From positions 71,833-135,832 of the forward strand of contig LNAC01000745.1 in the NCBI GenBank assembly GCA_002007465.1: a stretch of 64,000 nucleotides of DNA. The letters run 5' to 3'. This stretch comes from Ailurus styani. Its lineage: Eukaryota; Chordata; Mammalia; Carnivora; Ailuridae. A program made the position numbers and the translations under genes. The notes under the pieces are model-generated. The model was not told where the DNA came from. It saw nothing but the letters and a program-made list of their open reading frames with translations, and did no database searches. Below are positions 45,410-56,125 of the stretch, in pieces. Each line of letters starts with the position of its first letter. Position 1 is the stretch's first letter.

Positions 45410-46514
45410 CCTCTTCAACTATCTGAGTTCTTAAATTGGAGTGTTTTAAGGCTTAGTTCTTGGACCTCTTCCCTTTTACCTACACCCCCATTTCCTTGGT
45501 CAACCCATTGAATCTTGTGGACTTAAACACCATCTCTACCTCATATCAGCAAATGAAGAACTCCAACCCAACCTTCCAGTGAACTCAAAATGTACGTGCC
45601 CAGCTCCCTATTCAACAGCTCCCACTGGATATCTAACTGGCATCTCAAATTTATCCTGACGACAATAAAACTCATGATCCTCACTCCTTTACCTGCTCCT
45701 GCATTTTCTCCCCATGTCAGTTGATGTCAACCTCAACATTCACTCCTCTCTTTCTTTCACACCCCACATCTATCCATCTTTCAGGAAAACATGTTTGATT
45801 TGCCTTAAATATATCCCTAACCCAATCACTTCTCACCACTTTTGGTATGAGCCACCATGATGTCCTCCTTGAATTACTGCAAAGGCCTTCTAACTCCCTG
45901 GTCCCTCTTTCGGCATCCTTCACCTGCTCTTTATTCTTAGCATAGCATGCAGAGTTATCCTGTTGTCTTCTGCTCAAAATCTTTTAGTTTGTATAAAAGG
46001 CAAATTTTTACAGCAATCTCTGAGGTCCTACACCATTCTGTCCTCTACCTTCCCATGGGCCGTCATCTCTCTCTGACTTCATGAACTTATTTCCAACTAA
46101 CTCCCTATTCTCACTCTACTCCAAGCCACAGGGATGCCTTCCTATTCCTTGAACATACTAGTCATGCTCCCAGTAGAGGACCTTTACCTGCTGCTTCCTA
46201 TGTCTGGAAGGCTGTTCCCTTCGATAGTTATGTGCTCATTCCTTTGTCTCCTTTAAGTCATTGCTCAGATGTTGCCTTCTTAATGAGGTCTTCTTTTACC
46301 AACTTATGTAAAATTATAATACCAACATTACTAAACTCTCTATTCTTTATCCTGGATTTATTTTTCTCCAACACATTTACTGATTTCTAACATGCCATGT
46401 GATTGATTCATTTAGAAAATTTTTAATCATCTGTTTCCCTTCCAAAATATGCAGGTTCTATGAAGGCAGGCATTTTTGCTTGATATGTAGTAGATGTTCA
46501 ATAAATATTTGTAG
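45410..46514 (+). repeat. L2 LINE, 1.1 kb of ORF2 3' part and UTR
   Basis: This is a long, well-ordered L2. It has ggcttagttcttggacctcttccc, tttccttggtcaacccattgaatc, ccagctccctattcaacagctcccactgg, caatcacttctcaccacttt and actgcaaaggccttctaactccctgg. After these come cttcctatgtctggaaggctgttccc, cttaatgaggtcttcttttacc and a 3' end caggttctatgaaggcagg with gatgttcaataaat. L2 is ancient and long dead; stops and indels abound. A SINE inserted exactly at its 3' terminus. Confidence 0.85.
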
Positions 46515-46710
46515 GGGTGCCTGGGTGGCTCAGTCAGTCGAGTGTCCGACTCTTGATTTTAGCTCAGGTTGTGATCTCAGGGTTGTGAGATTGAGCCCTG
46601 AATCAGGCTCTGTGCTTGGCAGAGTCTGCTTCTCTCCCTCTCCCTCTGTCCCCCAGCCCCACTCTCTCTCAAATAAACAAAATCTTTAAAAATAAATAAA
46701 TATTTGTAAG
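46500..46710 (+). mobile_element. Can-SINE at the L2 terminus, old subfamily
   Basis: The body (about 46515-46694) starts gggtgcctgggtggctcagtc and has the gactcttgattttagctcagg variant of the older subfamily. It ends ctcaaataaacaaaatcttt. Duplication ataaatatttgta around 46501-46513 and 46696-46708. Confidence 0.92.
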
Positions 46711-46744
46711 AATAAAGAAAAACTCAGAAGACCTCTAATTTCAT

Positions 46745-46838
46745 TTTGATCTAAAGTCAGCTGTGTAATTTCAGAAAAATCATTTGATCATTCTGGGCCT
46801 CCATGTGTTTGCCTGTAAAAATGAGGAAAATAGATTAG
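46745..46838 (+). repeat. MIR fragment
   Basis: The order ctaaagtcagctgtgtaatttcagaaaaatc, tctgggcctccatgtgtttgcc, gtaaaaatgaggaaaatag follows MIR. It is cut short where the next element starts. Confidence 0.6.
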
Positions 46839-46995
46839 ATGAATGCTACTCAAATTTTATTGTGCATATAAATCACCTGGGGATAGTTTTGAAATGCCTG
46901 TTATAATTCAGTTGGTCTGATGTCCATCTGAGGTTCTGCATTTCTAACACTCTCTCAGGTGAGGCCAAGGCTGAGCATCCATGAACCACACTCAC
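46839..46995. mobile_element. MER5A-like hAT-Charlie relic
   Basis: Recognisable by tgctactcaaattttattgtgc, aatcacctggggatag, gaggttctgcatttctaac and the far terminus ttgagtagcag, an inverted counterpart of the start. Confidence 0.7.
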
Positions 46996-47054
46996 TCTTT
47001 GAGTAGCAGAGCATTAGATAATTATTAAGATTCCTTTCCTCTCTTTAATTCTGT

Positions 47055-47262
47055 AGCAGGGGTGGCAAACCACAATTGGTCACCTGTTTTTATAAATAAA
47101 GTTTTATTGGAGCACAGCCACACTCATAGATTTATATATTATCTATGACTGATTTCACACTACAATAGCAGAGTGGACTAGTTGCAACAGAGACCATATG
47201 TGACTACAAAACCAAAAATATCTGCCCTATGTCCCTTCATAGAAAAAGTTTACTGACTCCTT
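47055..47262 (-). mobile_element. MER3-like hAT-Charlie relic, reverse orientation
   Basis: The stretch gcaggggtggcaaacc, cacctgtttttataaataaagttttattggagcacagccac, actacaatagcagag and agaaaaagtttactgactcc is the same element as 15871-16095, inverted. It includes both terminal regions. Confidence 0.7.
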
Positions 47263-47373
47263 TATATAACTAAGTTGTTTGTGGCAATTAATTTGGAATT
47301 TGAGTATATTAACGACTGATTGCATTAACTATGGATTATTATTCTAAGTTTTCTTAGTTTTTTCTTTTCTTCT

Positions 47374-47590
47374 TTTTAAGGATCATTTATTTATTTTAAA
47401 ATGAGAGAGAGAGAGCAAGGGGAGCGGCAGAGGGAGAGGAAGAGAGAGAATCTCAGATTCCATGGTAAGTGCAGAGCCCATCTCGGGGCTTGATCTCAGG
47501 ACCCTGAGATCATGACCTGAGCTGCAACCAAGATTTGGATGCTCACCCGACTGAGCCACCCGGGCACCACCTTTGTTTTTTCTTAATTGC
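47374..47590 (-). mobile_element. Can-SINE, reverse orientation, old
   Basis: In reverse: tttttaaggatcatttatttatttt, GA-rich, tctcaggaccctgagatcatgacctgagc, then gactgagccacccgggcacc. T-rich flanks (ttttttcttttctt and ttgttttttcttaat) are a possible decayed duplication. Confidence 0.88.
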
Positions 47591-47704
47591 TTTATTTTGC
47601 CCTTCAACAAAGCTTTGATATCCTCCAAGAGGTAAGTCATGCCATTTGCTTCTCTGACATCCATATGAGCATATTGTTGGAAAAATCTAAAGCTGAAATT
47701 GACC

Positions 47705-47815
47705 TTAGCGGCCAGCTACTCTAACTTGAATTTAACAGCTTAGGGGTGTGAAGTGATTGTCATTGTCAGCTAAGAGTTGAGACAGGCATTAGACCTGGCT
47801 CTTGAACCTTCCCTG
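47705..47815 (-). repeat. MIR fragment, reverse orientation
   Basis: Short reverse MIR traces are seen: cttaggggtgtgaagtgattg, tcattgtcagctaagagttgagac, ttagacctggctcttgaacc. Confidence 0.4.
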
Positions 47816-49079
47816 GGTCATATGAGCCTCTCACTTGACTTTCTGGGACTTAAATGAAACATATTTTCATTCTGCTTCCACCAGGATGGTGTTAAGTGGT
47901 CCCAGGATGAACATTAACAATCATTTATCCGATGACCCAAAGTCAGCTGAGGAGAAAGTTTGCCAGGGTTTGAGGATCTTAGAAAATAACAGCCTAAGAA
48001 AAGGTATAGGGCCAAGGTCAACAAAGTCTACAGGAAAAGGAAGAAGAAGGGAGCGAATGTGCACCAGCCAGATCCCCCTTTCAAGGTACTTATTCCCCCT
48101 GTTGCCCAAGTTGTTGGCTAGAGACCACTCCCAATTGGATCTTTCTTTGGGACTTGCCCTCAGCTGGAAAGGACCACCTCACTCAAGGTTATGTCTCTTC
48201 CCTGGCACAACCTGCATCTGATAGGTTACATGATGTGGGGGGACAAATCCCAGTTCCTTGTCTCAACTGGGGACATCTCTGAAGGGCCTCCTCCGCAAGT
48301 GCAGTCAGTTTACCTTCCCCTTTTTCCCAGGCTGGCTTCCTTATGTCTCCTCACACAAGGGGTGAGTCTTCAGTGCACTCCCCAAACACAGGCTGCACAC
48401 AAATCTTCTGTGTCTGCTTCCAGAGAACCAGTAACTATCACCCAACCCACCTTCTGACTCAGTCACTGTGGATTCATGCAAGTGACAAGTAACTGTAATG
48501 AGGGAGTAGAAACAAAAAACAAACAAAAATCATTACTATCAAACTCACTGTGGCAGTGAATTTGCTTTGAGCTCAAGAAGGAACCAATTGGATTAAAGCG
48601 TTGGTGCCAATCCCTTGAGGCGTAACTTGAGACTCCATGAGGCATTACAGGACCATGCCAGCAGCTTCTCGGTGGCAAGATTCCCTTCGTCCTTGACCTC
48701 AGGGACTGGCTTAGGAGCTGGCAATGTCCTTGACAGACATCACCCTAGTACGCAGAAAGCAGGGGAGGCACAGAGCCTCAGATATGGCAGCCAAGAGAGC
48801 TAAGTTCAAATGCATGGAAAGCATCCCCGGAGGTCTCCTAAAAACAGTTGGCCAGGTGGGGAAGGAGGAGAAAGAGGGTATAGTTCCTGCAGCATTAGAT
48901 AGGGCTGAGCCAGAGAAATATGATTTGGGTAAGAGCATGATCTTATTTATACTCCTCGGATGGTGTGGCCTGGGGAGACATTGGCTAAGACTCATGGCTT
49001 CTTTCATTATACCCCGTTGCTCTATTAAATTCTATTCCCTGCACCTTCAGAGCAAATAATTCCACATAACACTGTCTGC
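47816..49079. other. Unique, GC-richer sequence without recognised gene
   Basis: About 1.26 kb with several 60-128 codon frames on both strands. None shows a domain or splice structure I can support. It could include an unrecognised old LTR. Confidence 0.35.
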
Positions 49080-49450
49080 TTTCTTTGATCCATGTGACTG
49101 GAAGGATGGATCGTCAGCTCCCCTCCCCCCACTAACCCTGCCGTAGCCCGAGGCACAATCAATTTCAATATGCAGGGAAAATAGACCACACAGGATCTAT
49201 GGCCTCCCAACAGGGACCTGACATATTAACTGTTGTAATGCCTCTAATTCAGTCTATTTACTTTGGGATAGGCCTGTCTCTCCTGCTCATCATTTTAACC
49301 CATACATCGTCTGTGTCATGACTATTTAGAGTGATGGGGGTGATCCTGCGGGCAGAGTCATGAGAAGCCTGACGAGGGAACATCCACAGCGAGCCCACAT
49401 CGCTTCAGGGTAATGATGACTAATTCCATTCACGTCCCTCACCCCTGCCT
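49080..49450. other. Candidate conserved non-coding block
   Basis: The block is repeat-free and of balanced composition, with dense AP-1-like and homeodomain-like words. Examples are cagagtcatgag (49354-49365) and gatgactaattcc (49415-49427). It holds more CpGs (cctgacgagg, ccacagcgag, acatcgc) than nearby DNA. Conservation cannot be measured here. Confidence 0.28.
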
Positions 49451-49897
49451 CAAAATCTGCTCCTGCCTTTTAAATTGACGTCTGTCGGAGGGAACGGAGG
49501 GAACGAGACTCCGCGGTGTCACTGTTTGATGCATTGGCCCCATGGAGGCACTCCTTCTTGTCAGGAAGGGAGACAAGTAAGAGGCGTGAAGAATAGCAGG
49601 GGAGGGGGAGGGGAGCCCTCTGAGAAGATGAAAAATGAGCAGGGAGAGAAGGGGAAACATCCTCAACCAAACGCCACTATTTTGATTTGAACACTTTTAC
49701 GGCTTTTCTGACACAGAAGCGGACTATAGAAATGATCTCACCACATGTATGTCACAGCCCTAAAGAGTGCAAGTTGGCGTGTTTTTCAGAAAGGATCTCT
49801 GCAGAGAAGCAAGGAAGTGGGGGCTGCATTGTGGCTGGCGATTCCAGACAGACAACCCTGCCCTTTAAACTGCTTAGAACCTCCAACAGGATTTCGA
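49451..49897. other. Unique sequence with moderate GC
   Basis: The stretch has scattered CpGs (ggaacgagactccgcggtg) but no CpG island. No repeat or coding feature is supported. Confidence 0.35.
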
Positions 49898-50121
49898 CCC
49901 TTGAGGCTTTTTTTTTTTTTTAAGATTTTTTTATTTATTTCACAGAGGGAGAGAGATCACAAGGAGGCAGAGAGGCAGGCAGAGAGAGAGAGGGGGAAGC
50001 AGGCTCCCCGCTGAGCAGGGAGCCTGATGCGGGCCTCGATCCCAGGACGCTGAGATCATGATCTGAGCCGAAGGCAGAGGCTTTAACCCACTGAGCCACC
50101 CGGGCGCCCCCTTGAGGCTTT
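49898..50121 (-). mobile_element. Can-SINE (young mustelid type), perfect TSD, reverse orientation
   Basis: The body (49911-50108) runs poly-T, aagatttttttatttatttc, ggaggcagagaggcaggcag, ctccccgctgagcaggg, then gagccacccgggcgccc. The 13-bp duplication cccttgaggcttt at 49898-49910 and 50109-50121 is perfect. Confidence 0.95.
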
Positions 50122-51221
50122 CTTAATTAGCCACCGTGAAAGACTGTATCTCTACGGAAGCTATCTCTAGATCATGGATGTTGAGGTGATAGTGATGTAG
50201 TTCATTGTCTTTACACAACAAATGAAAGCGCGTGCTTGAGGTCAGGCTTTTGAAAACAGGAAAAATAATCCTACTGCTTCACTTGACTAGCCTAAGAAAG
50301 TGAGGAGGAAGAACCACATAGAAATAAAAAAAAACCAAACTGTTCTTCCCACCTTAAGTTTTGTTGTAATTATTCTCTTATTAGAGAGGATTTTTTAATC
50401 CTTTTCCTTTTATTTTTGTTTAAACTGTGAACATTTGTAAGTTCTAGAAGACAAGCAGATTCAAGCTTAGGTTTGGCAGAATCTCCTGTCTTCCGACAGT
50501 ATGGTAAAAGGCCATTCATTAATTTCATGAATCAAAAATGTTTATGTCCTCCATCTGAAATGAATGGTCAATGTTAACGATCCTGGAATAAAAATTTAAA
50601 AAACAAATAAATACAACAAATGGTCAAACACTAAGATTTTCTTATTACATGGACAAATCTCTGTGACTTAAAAAAAATTATTCCATTAATTTGGATGTAA
50701 TGAACCCACAAAGGAAAGCCATGGTTGAGAGAGCCGGTTAATGTTTGGATGATCCTGTCCTCATCTCTCATCATAGAATAGGTCCTGGCTCAAAAGTGAT
50801 TCCCCAGCAAGTCCAGAAAAGGCCTGAGGGAGTCTGGCCCAGTTCCCAGGCATTTTGGTTGGGTGAGTCTCAGGAGGCCAGGCTGTTCTTGAGGCTAACC
50901 CAGGCAGCTCACTGCTGGCCAGGATGAGTTCTGAAATAGTGATCTGGAATTGTGCCCTGTCAGTCCTGGAGAAAACCCAAAGCCATAGATCTGCTTTAGA
51001 ATGAGACTGATCTTCTGCCAACAGGGACAGCTGAGGTCAAGGGGAGGTTTTCAAGGTCTTTTTGTACTCAGAAGAGCTCCCTGCTTTCCTTAAGCCCACA
51101 CAGAAGTGTGGCCAGGGGCAAGAAGGTATGGACAAGTAACATTTCACCACAGCCTGACCTGCTTAGGCAGAGGGCTTGGTTCATGTCCTTTGGCTTGTGC
51201 CCCTGGCACACCCAGGACAAC
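50122..51221. other. Unique sequence, no feature recognised
   Basis: About 1.1 kb without a named repeat or gene. Confidence 0.4.
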
Positions 51222-51545
51222 AAATACTGACAACATTTATTACCATTCACTGAAGAGCTTCTCTGCCAGGCACTGGGCTCGCCTAATTATAAAACATGGA
51301 CGACAAAAATTACTGTCCTTTTGCTTGCTGGTCTTTCCTGTCTGGACTGCAAACTCTTTGTGGAGGAGGTGTTCTCTTATATATTGGTCTTTTCTTGTCT
51401 AATCAGAGAGTCTGGCAAGAGTAGGAACTAGGTAAAGATTTAATAAGCTCGAGAGGGTCACATAAGATACCCAAGTTCATACAACCAGCAAATAGCAGAG
51501 TCAAGATTCAAACCTAGGTCATCGCGGGAAGTAGACACCCATTTC
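51222..51545 (-). repeat. MIR, apparently interrupted by an L2-like 3' piece
   Basis: A reverse MIR 3' end (tctctgccaggcactgggctcgcctaatt, 51222-51295) and a reverse MIR core and head (gggtcacataagatacccaag, acccagcaaatagcagag-like, attcaaacctagg, 51453-51545) are separated by about 155 bases. The separator contains ggactgcaaactctttgtgg, an L2 3'-like phrase. The interpretation is tentative. Confidence 0.4.
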
Positions 51546-51620
51546 CAACCCTATCCTGCCTCTGCCCTCTGTGGGGTGGTACAGACCAGTCTGACTTAGG
51601 TGCACATTTCTTGAAGAGGT

Positions 51621-51878
51621 AAAGACCTCAAGAGAAGGGGCACCTGGGTGATTCAGTCGTTAAGCAGCTGCCTTCAGGTCGGGTCATGATCTCAGGGTCC
51701 TGGGATCGAGCCCCGCATTGGGCTTCCTGCTCCGAGGGAAGCCTGCTTCTCCCCACTCCCCCTGCTTGGGTTCCCTCTCTCGCTGTGTCTTTGTCTTTCT
51801 CTGTCAAATAAATAAATAAAATCTTAAAAAAAAAAAAAAAAAGACTTAAAAAAAAAAAAAAAAAGACCTCAAGGGAAG
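51621..51878 (+). mobile_element. Can-SINE with duplicated A tail
   Basis: The body (51638-51861) starts ggcacctgggtgattcagtcg. It ends gtcaaataaataaataaaatctt plus A17, then gactt and a second A17. Duplication aaagacctcaagagaag (51621-51637) and aaagacctcaagggaag (51862-51878) differs at one base. Confidence 0.94.
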
Positions 51879-52189
51879 TGGAAAGAATCCGCTCCCAAAG
51901 ATAACAGCAATCCTGATGTTATCAGTACTTCTGCTGTGCCCAGAATGGAGCCAAGAATGTAATTCATCAAATGTTGTAATGCTGCTTCTTTTGACAAACT
52001 TGGACATCTGAGCGGGAGGGAGGAGTTGTCTGCCAGCCAGATTATTCCGCTTGGATTTCTGATTTTCTCTTGAGCACCAACAGTCAGGTAGATGATTTAC
52101 TAACATACCCAGTTCGTTAACCTATTTTTTGTGACTTCAATAAAATGACTGGAAGTGGGATTGAGTCAGGGCTATGAGCCCATAAGAAT
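51879..52189. other. Unique sequence, no feature recognised
   Basis: No repeat or coding signal could be supported. Confidence 0.3.
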
Positions 52190-52438
52190 AGTAATGAAAA
52201 TATTATAGTTTTACTTGTCATAGTTTACCAAGAATTTCCACATACATTTTCTTCTTATTTTGGTATCAAAACTATATGTGGAGCGAGGCAGGGAGAGCAT
52301 TATTATACATATCATATGGGTGAGAAAACCAAAATCCAGGGAGAGAGAGAGACTGCATGATCTGTCTGAAGTTACACAGCTAATAAAAAGAGGATCAAAA
52401 TTCAGATTCTGACTCTAGTTACTGTTTTGTTAACTTCA
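52190..52438 (-). repeat. MIR SINE, reverse orientation
   Basis: Reverse MIR: accaagaatttccacatac, gcattattatacatatcatatgggtgagaaaacc, gatctgtctgaagttacacagctaataaaaagagg and attcagattctgactctag. It is followed at once by a MER5-type element. Confidence 0.7.
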
Positions 52439-52577
52439 CCAGTGGTTCCCAGCCCTGCTAGATATTAGAATGATACAGAGATCCTCATTCAGTGGATCTG
52501 GGATCAGGCCCAGGCAATAGTATTTTTCAAAACAAACCCAGATATTTGTGCAGCCAAGGCTGAGAAGCAACCACCCT
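52439..52577. mobile_element. MER5-type hAT-Charlie relic
   Basis: The stretch ccagtggttcccagccctgc, gcccaggcaatagtatttttc, then gtgcagccaaggctgagaagcaaccac shows both terminal regions of a MER5/MER58-type element. Exact family is not fixed. Confidence 0.65.
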
Positions 52578-53185
52578 CCATGATCCTGTTTGTTAACCAT
52601 CAGCACAGTGGGTCAGACATAAACTGGGACCTACCAGTTTGCTATTCGAACAGGAAGAACCATCTTGATTAAAACCTAATATTTGCAGAATTGTTGATAC
52701 AAGACAGTAGTTTCACAAGGGCTATTTTTCTCAAGACACCTTACAGGTAGTTTGTCATTATTTAGTGTTTGTAAAACTGAAAATTTAATTATTGAATTTA
52801 TGACTATTCTCTCCATTACTAAGCACACACAGAAAAATTTCCCAAGGATAGAAAGAATGTCTAATTAACCTAAGGGTTATTTAGACTAAAGAAAAGAAGA
52901 CAGAAAAGCAACTTAATGAGTCCAATTATTTCTTTCAAGCCCAGAAAGGGCATTAACAACATGCTTCCCTTGGACACGAAGCGGACGGACCTCCTTCCCA
53001 GTCTCCTTGCAGTCTCCCCACCCCCCTCAGCCAACTGAGGTTTGGCTCAAGAGAGAATAAGTGGTAGCTACTAAAGGCAGTGGTTGCTGTTTTTGACATG
53101 ATTCCCAAAAAGTAAAGAAAGGATGGACAGAATTAGAATCATTTAATGCAAAGAACCAAAATTAGTTAAGATCGCTGTTACAGCA
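52578..53185. other. Unique sequence, no feature recognised
   Basis: No repeat or gene could be supported in about 0.6 kb. Confidence 0.35.
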
Positions 53186-53655
53186 TTGTTGACTGTATTA
53201 GTCAAGATAACTAGGCTATCCTACAGCAGCAACAACACAGAATTCTCCATGGTTTTATATTCCTCAGGCACACTATGTGACCCATGTTGGTTTGTGAGGG
53301 GACACAGGGGAGAACTTTGCTCCAGTCACCCTGTCACACAGAGGGCCACCTTGGGATTAGCCATCTGCAGCACATAGCTTTCTCAGTTGCCCTGTTAGGG
53401 GAGGAGAGAAAGGAAGATTGGAAATTGTTCATGGGCTTTTCCTTTTTTTGCTCTGTAATTGAGACACATATATTCATATTTTCCTGGCCCCAAACTGGTC
53501 ACATTACCTTTTCCTAACTGCAAGCAGACTGGCAAATATAGAGTAACTGCAGAATTTGGTTGGGGAATACTTTTTCTGTCACAAGCTTCTAAAATGTCAT
53601 ATATATACATATACATCTTTTTCCAATATTTTGACCTAGGTTGGTTCTCTAAAGT
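53186..53655. repeat. Old medium-reiteration repeat, family not assigned
   Basis: The beginning gtattagtcaagataactaggctatcctacagcagcaac, the middle gccatctgcagcacatagc and the end taactgcaagcagactggcaaatatagag follow a repeat commonly met in mammalian DNA. Its usual form starts TGTTAGTCAGNATAACTAGGCTATGCTGCAG-like and ends GCAAGGGAGNCTGGGAAATGTAG-like. I cannot give the family name with confidence. Confidence 0.45.
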
Positions 53656-53696
53656 ACCCCAGAAGTGAGTTTTTCTACCTTTTTCCAAGGAGGAGC

Positions 53697-54050
53697 AAAT
53701 TTCTCCTCAACTGGGATGCCTGGTTGGCTCAGTCGGTAAAGCATGCAACTTTATTTTTTTTTTTTAAGATTTTATTTATTTATTTAACAGGGAGATACAG
53801 AGAGAGCACAAGTAGAGCAGCAAGCAGAGGGAGAGGGAGAAGCAGCCTCCCACTGAGCAGGGAGCCTGATGTGGGGCTCGATCCCAGGACCCGGAGATCA
53901 TGACCTGAGCCAAAGGCAGATGCTTAACTGACTGGGCCACCCAGGTGCCCCAAGCATGTAACTCTTGATCTCAGGATTGTGAGTTTAAGCCCCACATTGG
54001 GTACAGAGATTAATTTTTTTTTAAATCTTTAAAAAAATTTCTCCTCAATT
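53697..54050 (+). mobile_element. Old Can-SINE split by a younger Can-SINE
   Basis: The outer element comprises 53713-53750 (gggatgcctggttggctcagtcgg...) and 53964-54034 (ctcttgatctcaggattgtgagtttaagcc... tttttttttaaatcttt). It is the older short subfamily. Duplication aaatttctcctcaa at 53697-53710 and 54035-54048 bounds it. Confidence 0.93.
53739..53963 (-). mobile_element. Inner Can-SINE, reverse orientation
   Basis: The body (about 53751-53951) runs tttttttttttttaagattttatttatttatttaac, GA-rich, cctcccactgagcagggagcctgatg, then tgactgggccacccaggtgcccc. Its target duplication aagcatgcaact (53739-53750) and aagcatgtaact (53952-53963) lies inside the outer SINE, which proves the order of insertion. 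Confidence 0.94.
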
Positions 54051-55174
54051 ATTTATTGTCAGGATGGAAGTCATAGAAGAGTTGTTGACAAACTATTGTT
54101 CATGTCTACAAAGAGTAGGATAAATAATAAAAGACTTATCCTGTTGGGAAATGTGACTATGTAGTGGTCCTGGTGCCTTTCACATCTATTTGTCCATGTG
54201 TTTATTCATTTATTCTTCATGGATTATATCCTGGTATTTAAAAAACAGAAGAGGCTTACATTACAACACTTATACACAGTCATACCTGGATTTGGTAATG
54301 TCTTGAGAGCCCTTCCAATTCCACTAAGGAAGTGGAGTTAGAAGATTAATTTAGATGAGCCAGGTTTTGCCAGTTGAAGAAAATCTATAACAAAGAATAA
54401 ACTGGACAATTTCTAAAAGAGCATCACATTAGTTTCTCCAGAATGCTACAGGCTGAGTTCTCAGGAAGCTTTCTGCTTAATGAGGTGCCCTTAGGAGAAA
54501 ATAAGAGATCTTTTCGCAGTATCTCCATTTGGCAGCATTGTTCCCAATATGCAAGGTTTTCTTCATAGGAGTAGTCAGGCCAACAGAAAACAAGCAAGCC
54601 AATTTGATAATTTCAAGATGGTTTTTGAAATATTCCACGATTACAATGAGCAAGTTTCAGGACAGCTCCTTCTCCAAAGTTATTTATAGTAGCTTTTTCT
54701 GTGACAATTAGGCCCTAGACCTTTGTTAAGGGCAGAGATTTTCATATGGAAGAAAAAATGGAGTTGAAAAAAAATTTCAAATGACGTTGATCAACTTTTA
54801 GAGTTTTGAAGGAATATTACAACTTTGTTTCTTTATCGCAATTAAAGGTAGATAAAATCTGTATCTGTTGTAAATAAGCAAGATTTTTTTAAAAGACTTA
54901 ATATACTAATGAATACTGTTGCATTAGTGCCTTGGAGGAACCAAGTCTTTGATTACTCTAATTAATTAAAATACACTTTGGAAAAAAAATCTCACAAAGG
55001 AAAACATTTGTTTGATGAAATACTGTAAATGAATTGATCCAGATCAACACCCCTATACACAAAACCTATGTAAGCTATTCCATCATGACATTTTCTTTTT
55101 AATCAGAAATAGGATGTTTTGCACATAAAAAGAAATGTAAGAACCACCCAGTTCTTATTGATAAGTGGTTAGAA
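54051..55174. other. AT-rich unique sequence
   Basis: About 1.1 kb without a named repeat or gene. Confidence 0.4.
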
Positions 55175-55350
55175 CAGTGGCTCTCACCCCTGGCTGCATG
55201 TTAAAATCGCACAAGGAGCTTTGAGAAACTAGTGATGATTGAGCCCTGCCTAGACCACTGAAGTCAGAGGCCCTGCAAGTGAGGCTCAGATACTGAGAGT
55301 TTTGAGTGTTCCCCAAGGATTCAATGCGTAGTAATCAAGGTTGGCAACCA
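55175..55350. mobile_element. MER58/MER5-type hAT-Charlie relic
   Basis: The terminus agaacagtggctctcacccctggctgcatgttaaaatcgcac and the opposite end aatcaaggttggcaaccatg are near inverted copies. Between them tgagccctgcctagaccactgaagtcagag matches the MER5-type centre. Confidence 0.7.
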
Positions 55351-55903
55351 TGAACATGGAAAGCTTCCTTATCTCCCCAGCTGGCAGCAATAATATGTTC
55401 TCCAAACTTCCTGTTTTTATACTGTCTACCCTTTGTAAAAAGTAGATGTGTCCACATCACCTCTCCCCCCTTAAAGAATAAGTTCCTGGAGGGGGGGATG
55501 CTATGTTCAATTCACCTTCATGTTTCCACAGTTTCTAGAAGGCACTGGCAGGCACCATGCTGAAAGAGTATCAAATGACTGAGGGCATAGTGTCTGATCG
55601 GCTGAGTCAATCTACTCTCAAATTTTTAAGTTCATAAACGCTAAAGAGTCCCTTTTAATGGAGTAGCAAAGTGATGATCTATGAGGATATAAAAAGTGAA
55701 AAATTAAGATTGGTGATTTGGTGATTCTTGTCCAGGTAACATATTAAATCTAATTGCGGGTAATTCTCTTGACATGTTCTTGGAGACAAAGACACAAATG
55801 CTGCAATGATTTTCTTCAAAGACATTCTTGGAGAGCATGTTCTGCTGTACTGTACATTGTCCTAAAAACAATAATATCAATGGGTGGAAAGGAGTTTCTT
55901 AGC
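55351..55903. other. Unique sequence, no feature recognised
   Basis: No repeat or coding signal could be supported. Confidence 0.35.
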
Positions 55904-56125
55904 AGCTAGACATTTTGGGGGTGTCTGGGTGGCTCAGTCAGTGAAGCGTCTGCCTTTGGCTCAAGTCATGATCCTGGGACCCCAGGATAGAACATCGGGC
56001 TCCCTCCTGGGGGGGCGGGAGCTTGCTTCTCCCTCTCCCTCTGCCTACAATTCCCCTGCTTGTGCTCTCTCTGTCAAATAAATAAATAAAATCTTTAAAA
56101 AATTTTTTAAAAAGCTAGATATTTT
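55904..56125 (+). mobile_element. Can-SINE
   Basis: The body (about 55917-56112) starts ggggtgtctgggtggctcag and ends ctgtcaaataaataaataaaatcttt plus a mixed A/T tail. Duplication agctagacatttt (55904-55916) and agctagatatttt (56113-56125). The middle carries a private G-rich change (ctgggggggcgggagc). Confidence 0.92.

Noticed and set aside
47835..48221. 128-codon plus frame
   Set aside because: No family resemblance, no clear splice sites or conservation evidence, and no supporting codon pattern by eye.
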